From: Natrinema salinisoli
GTDB lineage: Archaea > Halobacteriota > Halobacteria > Halobacteriales > Natrialbaceae
Assembly: GCF_020405205.1 (NCBI RefSeq)
Contig: NZ_CP084469.1
Span: forward strand, 434,001-498,000
Direction of reading: 5' to 3'
DNA length: 64,000 nucleotides
The notes under the pieces are model-generated. The model was not told where the DNA came from. It did not search any database and worked only from the letters and a program-made list of their open reading frames with translations. Both the position numbers and the translations under genes were made by a program. Within the stretch, counting starts at the first letter, position 1, and every line of letters begins with the position of its first letter. Below are positions 1-8,628 of the stretch, piece after piece.

Positions 1-754
1 CGGCACCCGCGTGAAAGAGTGATCCGCCCCGGAAATCGACTGCGAGCAGTGCCGGGCCGGCGACGCCGGCGAGCAAGACGATCGCGACGAGCGGCGGCCT
101 CGCCGAGGCTGTGAGCAGTCGCGGTAACAGCCGGAAGCCGATCGCGAACACGAGCAGAGCCGCCGTTCCGGCCGCGAACACGTGGGTCGCCGCCGCTCCG
201 TTCGCCGGCAGACCCGGTAGCTCGAGGCCGATTTCGGCGGCCGGAGAGAGCGCGGAACCGACGAGAAGGTACGCGAGCACGACGGGAACGGCCGCGTTCG
301 CGAGGCGGTCGACCCGCACACGGTGGGTATCGGTCGTGCCGGTGCCGGTCTCCCGCCCCGTCGGGTTATCTCGGACGGTCCAACAGAGAACGACGACGAA
401 GACGAGACAGCCGACGAACCAGCTCGTCGCACCCACGACCGCGAGCGTCGGCGGACCGATTCCGGTCGCCGCGGCGAACGTCGCGACCGTTCCGAATAGT
501 GCGAACGGGAGATGGACCGCCGGCGCGTGTGGAACGGCCAGTTCGCGGGCGAAGTACGACGGGACGAGCGTGTAGGCCTTGCCGAAGACGACGTGGAGGA
601 CGAACCCGAACACGCCGAGCGGAACCGTCGCTGTTCGCGGCAGGCCGATCGCGACGGCGACGTGCCACGCGAGGAAGAAGCCGACACCCGCCGCGACGAA
701 GGCACGGGACCAGCGCGTGACGGTAGCGGTCGCGGTTCCGCCCTCCGAGACCAT
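1..754 (-). CDS. Polytopic membrane protein, 3' end outside window
   Basis: The frame is open from an ATG at 754 to the window edge without a stop, giving about 251 residues; the C-terminus is missing. Several hydrophobic segments are visible: residues about 17-35, a stretch containing HVVFGKAYTLVPSYF, one at about 85-100, one at about 108-125, and two or more near the truncated end. The conserved His/Tyr-rich loop recalls haloarchaeal multi-pass proteins distantly like NnrS or haem-copper oxidase subunit I, but I cannot assign a function. The gene starts 6 bases after the stop of the next gene upstream on the same strand, so the two probably share a transcript. Confidence 0.7.
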   Translation of the reverse strand, partial: MVSEGGTATATVTRWSRAFVAAGVGFFLAWHVAVAIGLPRTATVPLGVFGFVLHVVFGKAYTLVPSYFARELAVPHAPAVHLPFALFGTVATFAAATGIGPPTLAVVGATSWFVGCLVFVVVLCWTVRDNPTGRETGTGTTDTHRVRVDRLANAAVPVVLAYLLVGSALSPAAEIGLELPGLPANGAAATHVFAAGTAALLVFAIGFRLLPRLLTASARPPLVAIVLLAGVAGPALLAVDFRGGSLFHAGA

Positions 755-760
755 CGGAGA

Positions 761-1336
761 TTAGAACGGCGACTGTACGGTCGTCTCGTCTTCCTCCCGT
801 CCCCGGTCGATGGGACTCTCCGCCGATCCGCCGACCGGTTCGTTCGGGACCTCGCCGGACTCGCGGTACTGCGCTTCGATCCGCTCGAGCGTCTCGTTGA
901 GCGATTCGGACTGGTGGTGGGTCGGGCGGACGCGAACACGCACGAGATCGTACTCGTGGCGGTCGCTCAGCCCGTTCCACGCGCGGAACGAGCCCTTGAC
1001 GAGCGCGTCGGCCTGCGGACAGAACTCCGTGGTCGGACTGAACTCCGCCCGAAGAATGCTCGGATCGTCGGCGTCGACCGCGTACCGGTATCCCGCGTCG
1101 GGATGGCGTCGATCGAGGTTGAGCCGAGCCAGGTTGTAGCCGAAGGTCGCGTCGTAGACGCCACGCTCTTCGAACAGGTCCCGCGTGATATCGTGGAACG
1201 CGACGTGCTCGTCGCCCTCGAGAAGGTCGTGCCCCTCGAGGTACTCCCCCGGTTCCGGGATGTGGCCGGCGACGAACGACCCCGGCTCGTCGAAACTGTC
1301 CCCGTCCGTCGATCGTCCGCTCGAAAAGGGATTCAT
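761..1336 (-). CDS. Conserved haloarchaeal protein of unknown function
   Basis: This 191-residue acidic soluble protein has no signal peptide or membrane segment. Residues about 20-160 look like one folded domain, including the segment EFSPTTEFCPQADALVKG with a single cysteine; the C-terminal 30 residues are acidic and look disordered. I do not recognise a catalytic motif. The FCP region loosely recalls MIP18/DUF59-type Fe-S assembly proteins, but this is too weak to name it. It lies just upstream of the membrane protein gene at the window edge and is probably cotranscribed with it. Confidence 0.75.
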   Translation of the reverse strand: MNPFSSGRSTDGDSFDEPGSFVAGHIPEPGEYLEGHDLLEGDEHVAFHDITRDLFEERGVYDATFGYNLARLNLDRRHPDAGYRYAVDADDPSILRAEFSPTTEFCPQADALVKGSFRAWNGLSDRHEYDLVRVRVRPTHHQSESLNETLERIEAQYRESGEVPNEPVGGSAESPIDRGREEDETTVQSPF

Positions 1337-1632
1337 CGTACGACGTGCTTCGTCGCGGACCGTCCAGTAGTTCGTTGCGAATATGTTCGGTAGTCCTCAG
1401 TACGGTCCGAGATCCGGCGAATTCCGCGATTCTTACATCTACAACCGGTGATTGCGTGATAACTGTCGCCCCCTGAATAGTTTTAGATACCTTTAATGAA
1501 ATAAAATCATTAGTTATTTTCCCTAAAATAAATTCTCTGATGACCATATATGTACTATGTTGTATATTTTTGGAGTCCAAGCTCGGGTTGGGGCCAGAGG
1601 ATTTATATCCGACCGACAAAAGGGTCCGGTCA
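1337..1632. other. Divergent intergenic region, AT-rich
   Basis: About 300 bases separate two divergent genes. Bases about 1480-1560 are strikingly AT-rich for this genome. I see promoters here but no open frame I would call. Confidence 0.5.
1601..1610 (+). promoter_or_regulatory. TATA box, HalOD1 gene
   Basis: ATTTATATCC is centred about 27 bases before the ATG at 1633. This is the spacing expected for an archaeal promoter with a leaderless transcript, and it supports that start over an in-frame upstream ATG at 1540. Confidence 0.65.
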
Positions 1633-1926
1633 ATGCTACTCTCAGTCGATCAGTCGGACACATCAGCCGGGCAGTCTATCAGCTTCGACGTTATCGCTGC
1701 CGTCGCCGAAGCGGAGGGGATCGATCCCGTCGAACTCGAGCCGCCGGAGTACGACGCTCTCTACGACGTAATCAACCCGGAAGCGCTCGATTCGCTCTTT
1801 GCGACTCGCGAAAACGGCAAAGAACGACCGACCGGACGCGTCGAATTCCACTTCTGTGGCTACGACGTCGTCGTCACGAACGACGGCGATGTCGACGTCT
1901 CCGATCGCGACGGCGACCGCGAGTAA
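1633..1926 (+). CDS. HalOD1 output domain protein
   Basis: The 97-residue protein matches the haloarchaeal output domain HalOD1. It starts with a short polar N-terminus, then SISFDVIAAVAEAEGIDPVEL, the characteristic PPEYDALYDVINPEALDSLF segment and a beta-hairpin end (VEFHFCGYDVVVTNDG). In larger proteins the domain follows receiver or PAS domains; alone it is presumed to be a small signalling or regulatory adaptor, of unknown mechanism. The frame is open further upstream to 1540, but the TATA box at 1601-1610 lies inside that extension, so the ATG at 1633 was chosen. Confidence 0.85.
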   Translation: MLLSVDQSDTSAGQSISFDVIAAVAEAEGIDPVELEPPEYDALYDVINPEALDSLFATRENGKERPTGRVEFHFCGYDVVVTNDGDVDVSDRDGDRE

Positions 1927-1945
1927 CACACCTGGATATCCACGG

Positions 1946-2341
1946 TCACCGGTGTCGTTCGATTCGCGTTCGCCACTCCGGAGGAACGGACTGGGACCCG
2001 CCAGTTTCCGGATCAGCGAGCACTTGAACGGTGTGTGCGGTCGCCGCTTGCGACCCGTTCGCTCGGATTTCGTACTCGATCGGGATGCTCGAGTCGCCGA
2101 GTTCCGGGACGCGAAGCGCAACCGTGACGGTGTCGTCGGCCTCGATCGGTTTCACGTACTCGATCTCGAGGTGGACTAACACCGTGTCCGTCTCGACCAG
2201 CGAGATATCGAGCACGTCACGGAAGAAGTCCTCGCGAGCCTGTTCGAGGTACGTCGCGTAGGTCGCGTTGTTGACGTGCCCCATGAAATCGATGTCGCGG
2301 AGCCGAACGTCGACGGTCGTCTCGTAGCTGTAATCGTCCAT
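1946..2341 (-). CDS. Acyl-CoA thioesterase, hotdog fold (4HBT type)
   Basis: This 131-residue single-domain protein has the 4-hydroxybenzoyl-CoA thioesterase signature near its N-terminus: VRLRDIDFMGHVNNATYATYLEQARE, with the conserved Asp, the GHVNN turn and the helix that packs in the hotdog fold. The C-terminal half supplies the beta-strands (VLVHLEIEYVKPI, DTVTVALRV). It is expected to hydrolyse an acyl-CoA thioester in the cytoplasm; the substrate cannot be read from sequence. A start 18 bases upstream (2359) is possible, but MDDYSYET is the usual beginning of such proteins and GGTGA lies directly before it. Confidence 0.88.
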   Translation of the reverse strand: MDDYSYETTVDVRLRDIDFMGHVNNATYATYLEQAREDFFRDVLDISLVETDTVLVHLEIEYVKPIEADDTVTVALRVPELGDSSIPIEYEIRANGSQAATAHTVQVLADPETGGSQSVPPEWRTRIERHR

Positions 2342-2425
2342 CACCGGACGGTACGGCACTGGCCGCCGTATAGTTGATTGCTCGCCATTGCCGTCGGATC
2401 GGCGGAGGGAGACCGCCGCGAGCGC

Positions 2426-3178
2426 TCAGTCGTCGGCCGTCGCCGCCTCGAAGACGTTCTCGTGGAGCCGATCCGCGACGATCTCCATCAGCGGCTCCAT
2501 ATTGCGCGTGTCCGCTCGGTTGTACTCGACGAGCGTCTCGAGGGAGCTCTCGTCGCCGCGTTCGTACTCGTGCCAGAGACGGACCGCATCGCGTCCGCTG
2601 AGGTCCGGCATGTCCCGGTCGATGCCGAGATCTTTTTCGATCGCTTTCAGCCCGCCGTCGAGCCCGAGCTTCTTGCAGGGGTACATGATATCGACGTGCG
2701 GGACATCGACGTCGACGTCGAAACAGGTCTCGAGGAAGGGCACGTCGAAGCGCTGGCCGTTGAACGTGACCAGCAGCGCTGACTCGTCGAGCTCCCGCTC
2801 GAGGCGCTCGCTCGTGAGGTCGCGGTCCTTGACGAAGGTCTTCGTCTCGCCGCCGCGGTGGACGCTGACGGTCGTCACGTCGTTACACGAGGCGTCGAGT
2901 CCGGTCGTCTCGATGTCCAGAAAACACGTCTCGGACCTGACGTTCTCGTAACACCGCCAGCGACTGGACGCCGGGAGCGCCTCGGCGAAGACGGAGACGT
3001 CCCCGCGCTCGAGGTGGGTCCAGCCGTCGTCGATAAACGTCTCGATCCGATCGGCCAGCGTCGACCCGACGACGCTGCCGTCGAACTCGTCCCAGTGGGT
3101 GATGCCGTTCTCCCACAGGCGGCGTTCGGTGGTTTCCCCGACGCCGCGGACGGGAATGAAACTGTTCTCGATTCGCAC
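2426..3178 (-). CDS. RNase H-fold 3'-5' exonuclease (YprB/RNase_H_2 type)
   Basis: The 250-residue protein has an N-terminal helical part (residues about 1-80, with a helix-hairpin-helix-like GVGETTERRLWENGI) followed by a DnaQ-like exonuclease core. Motif I is FLDIETTGLD (about 86-95), motif II is VTFNGQRFDVPFL (about 136-148), and motif III is VEYNRADTRNM near residue 220, so the DEDD metal-binding residues appear to be present. It belongs to a haloarchaeal YprB-like family presumed to act on DNA or RNA ends; the biological substrate is unknown. Confidence 0.85.
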   Translation of the reverse strand: MRIENSFIPVRGVGETTERRLWENGITHWDEFDGSVVGSTLADRIETFIDDGWTHLERGDVSVFAEALPASSRWRCYENVRSETCFLDIETTGLDASCNDVTTVSVHRGGETKTFVKDRDLTSERLERELDESALLVTFNGQRFDVPFLETCFDVDVDVPHVDIMYPCKKLGLDGGLKAIEKDLGIDRDMPDLSGRDAVRLWHEYERGDESSLETLVEYNRADTRNMEPLMEIVADRLHENVFEAATADD

Positions 3179-3241
3179 ACCAGTGCAGGGGAACGGTGTG
3201 AATAAAAACGCTTGGATCGGCCGCGACGCGGTCCCGACGGT

Positions 3242-5077
3242 TTAGCTGTCGTCGCTGTTGTCCGAGAGGTACAGCGTCCGGTCGATGATGCTGACGGCCG
3301 CTTCGCCCCACTGCTGGATGGCGGCACCGTCGGAGTCGGGGATCTCGATCACGATCCGGTCCCGACCGATGGTGACGTCAGCGTCGGGCGTCGAGTCTTT
3401 CTCCGCGAAGCTCTGCATCTGATACTGGAGTAACCGTTCCGTCGAGCCGGTGATATCGATCGTCTCGGCGCCGAACTCGAGGGTCAGCACCGCGCTGCCG
3501 TCGTCGGTCTCCTCCGCCCGCACGTCGAATCGGTGGCTCGAGAGTTCCGGGGCCGGCGCGTCCTCGTTCATCGTGTCCACGGCCTCCTCGACGGTCACGT
3601 CCGGCTCGTCGGCCTCGAACTGGCCCTCCTCGAACTCGAAGCTCGAGAGCGTATCCGCAGCCGGTTCGTCGCCGTCGTCCACGGCCGGTTCGCCGGCGTC
3701 GTTCTCGGCTTCGGAGTCAGTCGGCTCGGTTTCCCGTTCACCGGCTGTCTCCGAGTCGGTCGTCGATTCGAGGGTCGATACGTCGGTTTCGCTCCGCTCG
3801 TCGACGGTATCGGGAACGTCGGTCCCGGACTCCTCCTCGTCGGGAGGACCCGGTTGCCGATCCGTCTCACGTCCGGCATCGCCGGGCGGATTTTCTCCGT
3901 TCGCGTTGGCCGACGACTGGTCCTCTGAGACGTCGTCCGCTTCGTCGTCGAACGAGAGAACGTCGATTTCGTCGGGAGATTGCGGAATCTCGTCGTCGGC
4001 CGTCCCGTCGGCTGTGTCGTCGGCCTCGACTTCGCTCTCGTCTTCGTCACTCTCTTCCGCGTCTTCGTCACCGTCGATCGCGGGCTCGTGGTTCTCGCCG
4101 GAGTCGCGTTCCGAATCGGCCTGCGTATCGTCCGTCGGCTCGTCGTCAGCAACGGGCTCACCCTCCGTCGAGTCGTCGACATCGGCGTCCTCGTCGACCG
4201 CCGCCTCCGTCCCCGCGCCCGGCATGGGGGTCGCCACGGTCTGCTCCTCGTCGGAGGGATCCGACTCGCTCGAGTCACCCGGTCCCGCCGCGATGATTTC
4301 GGATTCGTCGATCCCGGACGCCGAGCCGTCGGGGAGTGCGCCGGCGATCGTCGGACCGGCCGCGTCGATCGCGTCACGGTCCAGCGGCGTGGCGTACCAG
4401 GCGGTTCGGTCGGGTGACGTGATGAATCGGCCGCGATTGTGCTCGGCTCGCGGATGTTGCGGCTGTTCGTCGTCAGCATCCGCTTCCGCATCCGATGCCG
4501 AAGGGTCCTCGGAAACTGCCTCCTCCACCGAGGCCTCGGTATCCCCTTCGTCCGTCTCGTCTGCGGGTTCTCGGACCTTCGCTTCGTCCGAGGGATCCTC
4601 GTCCGGGTCTGCGGACGGCTCGTTCGAGGCCCGTTCCTCCCTCGATTCGCCCCGTTCGCCGGCTGCTCGAGGCTGCTGGTGGTACTGTGTCTGTGACTGG
4701 GGCCCCGACTCGGGAGCGCCGGGTGAACCCGTCTGACCGGCCGCAGCCTGCTGTGGACCCGCTGCCCGTTGCTGGCCCGCCTGCTGTGGCTGCTGGGCCT
4801 GTTGGGGTTGGTTCGGGTCGCCACCGGAGCTGATCGTGCCGCCGCTCAGGTGAAGCTGTGTTCCGCCACCACCGCGGGGCGCGTTCGACATATTGTCCAG
4901 ACTGTGTGCGATGTCCGTCAGATCGTCGTCGATATTGTCCTCGAGCTTGTCGATCTTGTCACCGACGCTCCGGAGGGCGAGAGCGACGTCCCAGAGGACG
5001 ACGACGCCGAAGAACAAGAGTGCGAGGAAGACAGTTACGGCGGCTCCGCCGAGAAGCTCAGTACTAGCGTCGACCAT
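3242..5077 (-). CDS. Large acidic membrane-anchored haloarchaeal protein
   Basis: The protein is about 611 residues. A single N-terminal membrane segment (about 11-34, TVFLALLFFGVVVLWDVAL) is followed by a short coiled-coil-like stretch (VGDKIDKLEDNIDDDLTDIAHSL), then a Gln/Pro/Gly-rich linker and more than 300 residues of low-complexity Asp/Glu/Ser/Thr. The last 95 residues regain normal complexity (RFDVRAEETDDGSAVLTLEFGAE to the end) and form the likely functional domain. I do not recognise that domain. The ATG at 5077 was chosen because the preceding 20 in-frame residues would overlap a TATA-like sequence at 5107-5116. Confidence 0.8.
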   Translation of the reverse strand: MVDASTELLGGAAVTVFLALLFFGVVVLWDVALALRSVGDKIDKLEDNIDDDLTDIAHSLDNMSNAPRGGGGTQLHLSGGTISSGGDPNQPQQAQQPQQAGQQRAAGPQQAAAGQTGSPGAPESGPQSQTQYHQQPRAAGERGESREERASNEPSADPDEDPSDEAKVREPADETDEGDTEASVEEAVSEDPSASDAEADADDEQPQHPRAEHNRGRFITSPDRTAWYATPLDRDAIDAAGPTIAGALPDGSASGIDESEIIAAGPGDSSESDPSDEEQTVATPMPGAGTEAAVDEDADVDDSTEGEPVADDEPTDDTQADSERDSGENHEPAIDGDEDAEESDEDESEVEADDTADGTADDEIPQSPDEIDVLSFDDEADDVSEDQSSANANGENPPGDAGRETDRQPGPPDEEESGTDVPDTVDERSETDVSTLESTTDSETAGERETEPTDSEAENDAGEPAVDDGDEPAADTLSSFEFEEGQFEADEPDVTVEEAVDTMNEDAPAPELSSHRFDVRAEETDDGSAVLTLEFGAETIDITGSTERLLQYQMQSFAEKDSTPDADVTIGRDRIVIEIPDSDGAAIQQWGEAAVSIIDRTLYLSDNSDDS

Positions 5078-5268
5078 GTATGCTACTCTTTGAACGGATA
5101 GTTCGTTCGATATATAGAACTTGTGGCGGAACATCAATACTACTGGAGATACATCGGCCGGAGACGGACGAGAACGCCGTTCTACTTCCGACCCCGGAAT
5201 TGCAGTCGATGGTTACGACAGCGGTCTTGTCGGATCTGTTATTAGAAGTCGAACGCTATCGTCGCGAC

Positions 5269-5928
5269 CTATAGCTCGAGCCAGTCCGTCGTCGTATCGG
5301 TCTCGCGGAGATACCACCGCTGTTCGTCTGTCCCGTTCCGGGAGCGAACCGTGACGACGGCGTCGAACATCGGCTCGAGGAGGTTGACGGCGTCGTGGTC
5401 GGGATCAAGCGGGAGGTGGTAGTGTCCCATCCCGTTCGCCTGATCGACCCGTGCAGTCGTCATGTGCAGCAGACGAAACACCGTCTCGGTGTCGTACGTC
5501 TGCAACAACGGAACGAGCGAATCGACACAGACGCGAAGTTCCGACGGTGAAAATCCGTCCGCCGAATCGTCGAAGTCGTTGATCGTCTCGACGATCTCGA
5601 TCCCGAGCGTTCCCAGCGACGGGCGATCGGTCTCGGTTTCGTCCGTCGCCGTGCCGATCTCGAGTACTTCCCTCGAATCGATCGTCCGAACCCGGTCGGT
5701 CGCAACGTCGTCCCCGTCTCTTGCGGTCGTTCGATCGTCCCCCGCCGTCACGAAGAGTCGGTATCGCGAGTCCCGCTCGTCTGCACCGAGCAGTTGGTGA
5801 CAGGCCGTCTCGTGTGTACCCGCCGCCGCACCGACGAGCAAAATATTGCTCCCCTCCTGCTTGAGCGTACCGAGGGTCCGCGTGAACGACGCACGGTCCG
5901 GCACGACTCCCCCTCGCTCGTCTTCCAT
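5269..5928 (-). CDS. KaiC/RecA-like protein of the DUF7504 type
   Basis: The 219-residue protein begins with RASFTRTLGTLKQEGSNILLVGAAAGTHETAC, which aligns with the first strand and P-loop position of KaiC-like ATPases, but AAAGTHET lacks the invariant GK(T/S). Later segments (TLGIEIVETINDFDDSADGFSPSELRVCVDSL and YDTETVFRLLHMTTARV) follow the haloarchaeal pattern of DUF7504 proteins, a family thought to be derived from RecA/KaiC folds and linked to signalling. ATP hydrolysis is therefore doubtful. A TATA-like sequence (5954-5962, minus strand) is about 30 bases before the start. Confidence 0.8.
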   Translation of the reverse strand: MEDERGGVVPDRASFTRTLGTLKQEGSNILLVGAAAGTHETACHQLLGADERDSRYRLFVTAGDDRTTARDGDDVATDRVRTIDSREVLEIGTATDETETDRPSLGTLGIEIVETINDFDDSADGFSPSELRVCVDSLVPLLQTYDTETVFRLLHMTTARVDQANGMGHYHLPLDPDHDAVNLLEPMFDAVVTVRSRNGTDEQRWYLRETDTTTDWLEL

Positions 5929-6067
5929 TCCATCGAATCAGTCACGCGGCGAGCGTATAAAAATTGTGGCCAACGGCCACTCTGAAAAATGACAGGTTCG
6001 GAAATTACCGGTCGGTGGCGATCGCCTGGACCGTCCTGTTTTTTACACCGGCGGTCTTAAATCAGCT

Positions 6068-6796
6068 ATGGCCGATCACGACGACGAACTCGTCGACGCG
6101 GTTCGCGAACTGACGCGAACGATCGACGATCTCCGGACGGAACTCGACGGCTCGGCCCCACGCCGTAGCCCGCCGCTCCGACCACCGACGCCCCGGGAGA
6201 TTCTCCGGTTCACGGACGAAATCGCCCTTCCCGCCGCGCTGGCCGTCCTCGAGACCAGCGTTCGCGCGCTCGAGGCGTTCCAGCGGAGCCTGAAGGTCGT
6301 TCGGACCGGGCGAACGGCCCGAGATCGAACGTCGGAAGCCGCCGAGGCGACGAGCGAGCGGGCGAGTGCCTTCCGACGGACGACGCTCTCGCAGCTCGAT
6401 ACCGTCCTGGCCGAACTCCAGCGAGCCGCGTCGGGCGGCGGACTCCCCGCCGACGACGAGGCTCGCGACCTCCTCGCGGAGGCCCGCGAACTCCGCGACG
6501 ACGTCGACAGCCGCCTTCGGGACGTCGCCGAGCGAGAGTCGGACTCGTCCGATTTCGATCGATCGGAGTCCGGGGACGGCGTCAGCATCGATATCGAGGA
6601 CGGTCCGCCGAGCGACCCCGAGATGGAGACGGACCGCGACGACGAGGACGACTCCGCCGTCGACGTCGATGCCGAACTCGAGACGCTCCGGGATCAGTAC
6701 GGGGAGGAGGACGATAGCTCGAGCGATGATGGCGCAGGCGCTGCTGACTCCGATGCTGAGGACGACGATGCTGAAAACGGAAACGATGACCGGTGA
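6068..6796 (+). CDS. Conserved haloarchaeal coiled-coil protein with acidic tail
   Basis: Residues 1-150 of this 242-residue protein are rich in heptad-like helices (LVDAVRELTRTIDDLRTEL, a central PTPREILRFTDEIALPAALAVLETSVRALEAFQRSL, and further helices to about 165). The rest is an Asp/Ser-rich acidic tail interrupted by one short helix. There is no membrane segment. It resembles a family widely conserved in Halobacteria whose role is unknown; a scaffold role is only a guess. The TTTTTTACAC stretch at 6039-6048 fits a TATA box 24 bases before the ATG. Confidence 0.8.
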   Translation: MADHDDELVDAVRELTRTIDDLRTELDGSAPRRSPPLRPPTPREILRFTDEIALPAALAVLETSVRALEAFQRSLKVVRTGRTARDRTSEAAEATSERASAFRRTTLSQLDTVLAELQRAASGGGLPADDEARDLLAEARELRDDVDSRLRDVAERESDSSDFDRSESGDGVSIDIEDGPPSDPEMETDRDDEDDSAVDVDAELETLRDQYGEEDDSSSDDGAGAADSDAEDDDAENGNDDR

Positions 6797-6809
6797 GACG
6801 CACTGATCG

Positions 6810-7214
6810 CTAGACCGGCTCGAACCGATAGCCGTCCCACTCTTGACTCTCCGGTTCTCTGATGCCCGCACCGGGCTCGCGGAGCTCGTCGACGTACACC
6901 GGCCGCACCTCGTCGCCCGTCTCGATGTCGCCGGTGGTCAGCTGACCGATCGCGCGGACCGAGTCTCCCTCGTCATCGGACTCCGTCCGATTATCCGAGG
7001 CGCTCCGCGCCTCGCTGAGGTCGAATTCGACGATCGCGAGGTGATTGGGCTCGCGCACACCAGGTGGCGTGGCCGTACTCGTCGTCCACGTCACGACCTT
7101 GGCGGTGTACTCGCTGAGGTCGATCGTCTCGACCGGTTCCGCCCCGCCCGGACCGCGCGGGTGACCGGGGTAACTGATCGATCCGTCCTCGTAGCGCGTC
7201 GCGTCCATGCTCAT
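6810..7214 (-). CDS. DUF35 OB-fold protein, thiolase partner, copy A
   Basis: This 134-residue protein is the DUF35/OB-fold partner that accompanies archaeal thiolases. Its strands include SYPGHPRGPGGAEPVETIDLSEYTAKVVTWTTS and NHLAIVEFD, and it ends with PVYVDELREPGAGIRE. In methanogens the DUF35 protein bridges thiolase and HMG-CoA synthase and channels acetoacetyl-CoA; a similar scaffolding role is likely here. The start overlaps the thiolase stop by 4 bases (ATGA), so translation is coupled. Compared with copy B it carries about 15 extra acidic/Ser residues after IVEFD. The N-terminal rubredoxin-like Cys knuckle of some DUF35 proteins is absent. Confidence 0.88.
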   Translation of the reverse strand: MSMDATRYEDGSISYPGHPRGPGGAEPVETIDLSEYTAKVVTWTTSTATPPGVREPNHLAIVEFDLSEARSASDNRTESDDEGDSVRAIGQLTTGDIETGDEVRPVYVDELREPGAGIREPESQEWDGYRFEPV

Positions 7215-8371
7215 TGTGCAGCCTCCATGATGGTCGTAATCACGCAGTTGCCGAAGCCCCCGACGTTACAACACAGTCCCGCATCCGCATCGACCTGTCG
7301 CGGGCCGGCCTCGCCGACGAGCTGTTCGTAGATCTCGACGCCCTGTGCCACACCGCTGGCTCCCAGCGGGTGGCCTTTCGACTTGAGCCCGCCCGAGGTG
7401 TTGGTCGGCAGCTCGCCGGTGTCTCGCTCGGTGTATCCCTCCTCGACGAGTTTCCAGGCCTCGCCCTGCTCGGCGAATCCGAGCCCCTCCATCTGGAGGA
7501 ACTCGAGGATGGTGAACATGTCGTGGAGTTCGGCCACGTCGATGTCCTCGGGACCGAGCCCACTCATCTCGTATGCGCCTTTGCCACTCTCGACGACGCC
7601 GCCCATCACCGTCGGATCCTCGCGCTCGTGGACGACCTGCGTGTCCGTCGCCCCGTCGACCCCCGAAACGACCACGTAGTCGTCCGTATACTCCTTCGCG
7701 ACGGATTCGGGACAGAACATGAGCGCCGCCGAGCCGTCCGTGATCGGACAGAAGTCGTACAGCCGCAGCGGGTCCGCCACGATGGGCGACTCGAGGATCG
7801 TCTCGAGGTCGACTTCCTTCTGAAACTGGGCGTGGGGGTTGTCCACGCCGTTTTTGTGGTTCTTGACCGCGACTTTCCCGAGGTTCTCGCGAGGCGCGTC
7901 GAACCGCTCGAGGTAGTGGCGGGCGGTGAGGCCAGCGAACGACGGGAGCGTGACGCCGACTTTGTACTCCGCTGGGTGCGTCACCGATGCGATGATGTCG
8001 GTCGTCTCGGGCGTCGATCGGTGGGTCATCTTCTCGCCGCCGACGAGCAACGTCATGTCGCTGGCCCCGCTTTCGATCGACTGCCAGGCGGCGTAGATAC
8101 CCGCGCCACCGCTCGCACTCGTCTGGTCGACGCGCTGGGTGTACGCCGGCATCGCACCGAGATCGTGTACCAGCGCGTTCATCACGCCGGTCTGTCCCTC
8201 GAACTCGCCGCTGGTCATATTCGAGACGTACAGGTGGTCGACGTCGTCCGCATCGACACCCGCGTCCTCGAGACACTCGATGCCGGCCTCCGCGAGGAGA
8301 TCCATGATCCATTCGCCCTCGCGTTGCCCGAACTGAGTCATCGAGGCGCCGATGATCGCAACTCGTTCCAT
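7211..8371 (-). CDS. SCP2-type thiolase family protein, copy A
   Basis: The 386-residue protein has the full thiolase fold: GASMTQFGQ at the start, the NHKNGVDNPHAQF loop, ELHDMFTILEF with His283, KGHPLGASG with His334, and a Cys-rich GLCCNVGGFGNC end. At the position of the usual nucleophilic cysteine (ACASG in typical archaeal thiolases) it has TSASGG, so residue 85 is Ser. Condensation of acetyl-CoA units for mevalonate synthesis, or beta-oxidation thiolysis, are the family roles, but the Ser85 substitution makes the reaction uncertain. It is the upstream gene of a two-gene operon with DUF35 copy A. A TATA-like ATTTAAAATTAAG (8412-8424, read on the minus strand) lies upstream. Confidence 0.9.
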   Translation of the reverse strand: MERVAIIGASMTQFGQREGEWIMDLLAEAGIECLEDAGVDADDVDHLYVSNMTSGEFEGQTGVMNALVHDLGAMPAYTQRVDQTSASGGAGIYAAWQSIESGASDMTLLVGGEKMTHRSTPETTDIIASVTHPAEYKVGVTLPSFAGLTARHYLERFDAPRENLGKVAVKNHKNGVDNPHAQFQKEVDLETILESPIVADPLRLYDFCPITDGSAALMFCPESVAKEYTDDYVVVSGVDGATDTQVVHEREDPTVMGGVVESGKGAYEMSGLGPEDIDVAELHDMFTILEFLQMEGLGFAEQGEAWKLVEEGYTERDTGELPTNTSGGLKSKGHPLGASGVAQGVEIYEQLVGEAGPRQVDADAGLCCNVGGFGNCVITTIMEAAQ

Positions 8372-8628
8372 ATCTGGTGAACCCTCTGCCGATGGCTGAC
8401 CACGAACGGTGATTTAAAATTAAGGGGGAACGACATTCGACGAATTTCGCACACCGAACGGGGGCCATAGTTCGATCGGGAGACGTGTCTCAACAATCAG
8501 TCGGAGCCTTTTTGGCGATAGTCACGGGTGAAGGGGCGCTGGTTGGTGGGTTCAAGGAATCCGTTTCGATCCCATCCACGGACGCGTCTCGAGTACGGAG
8601 AACTCGAGACACGCCACTAATTCCGCAC

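Noticed and set aside
366-1619. Minus-strand open frame of 417 codons
   Set aside because: It is an Arg/Pro-rich shadow frame covering a real gene in another frame (761-1336) and its flanks; it matches no family.
7214-8380. Plus-strand frame of 388 codons
   Set aside because: It lies antisense to thiolase copy A, whose motifs are clear; the high GC third-position pattern keeps the antisense strand open.
8372-8628. A gene between the two thiolase cassettes
   Set aside because: Only short frames occur; the stretch fits a promoter for copy A and a terminator for copy B.
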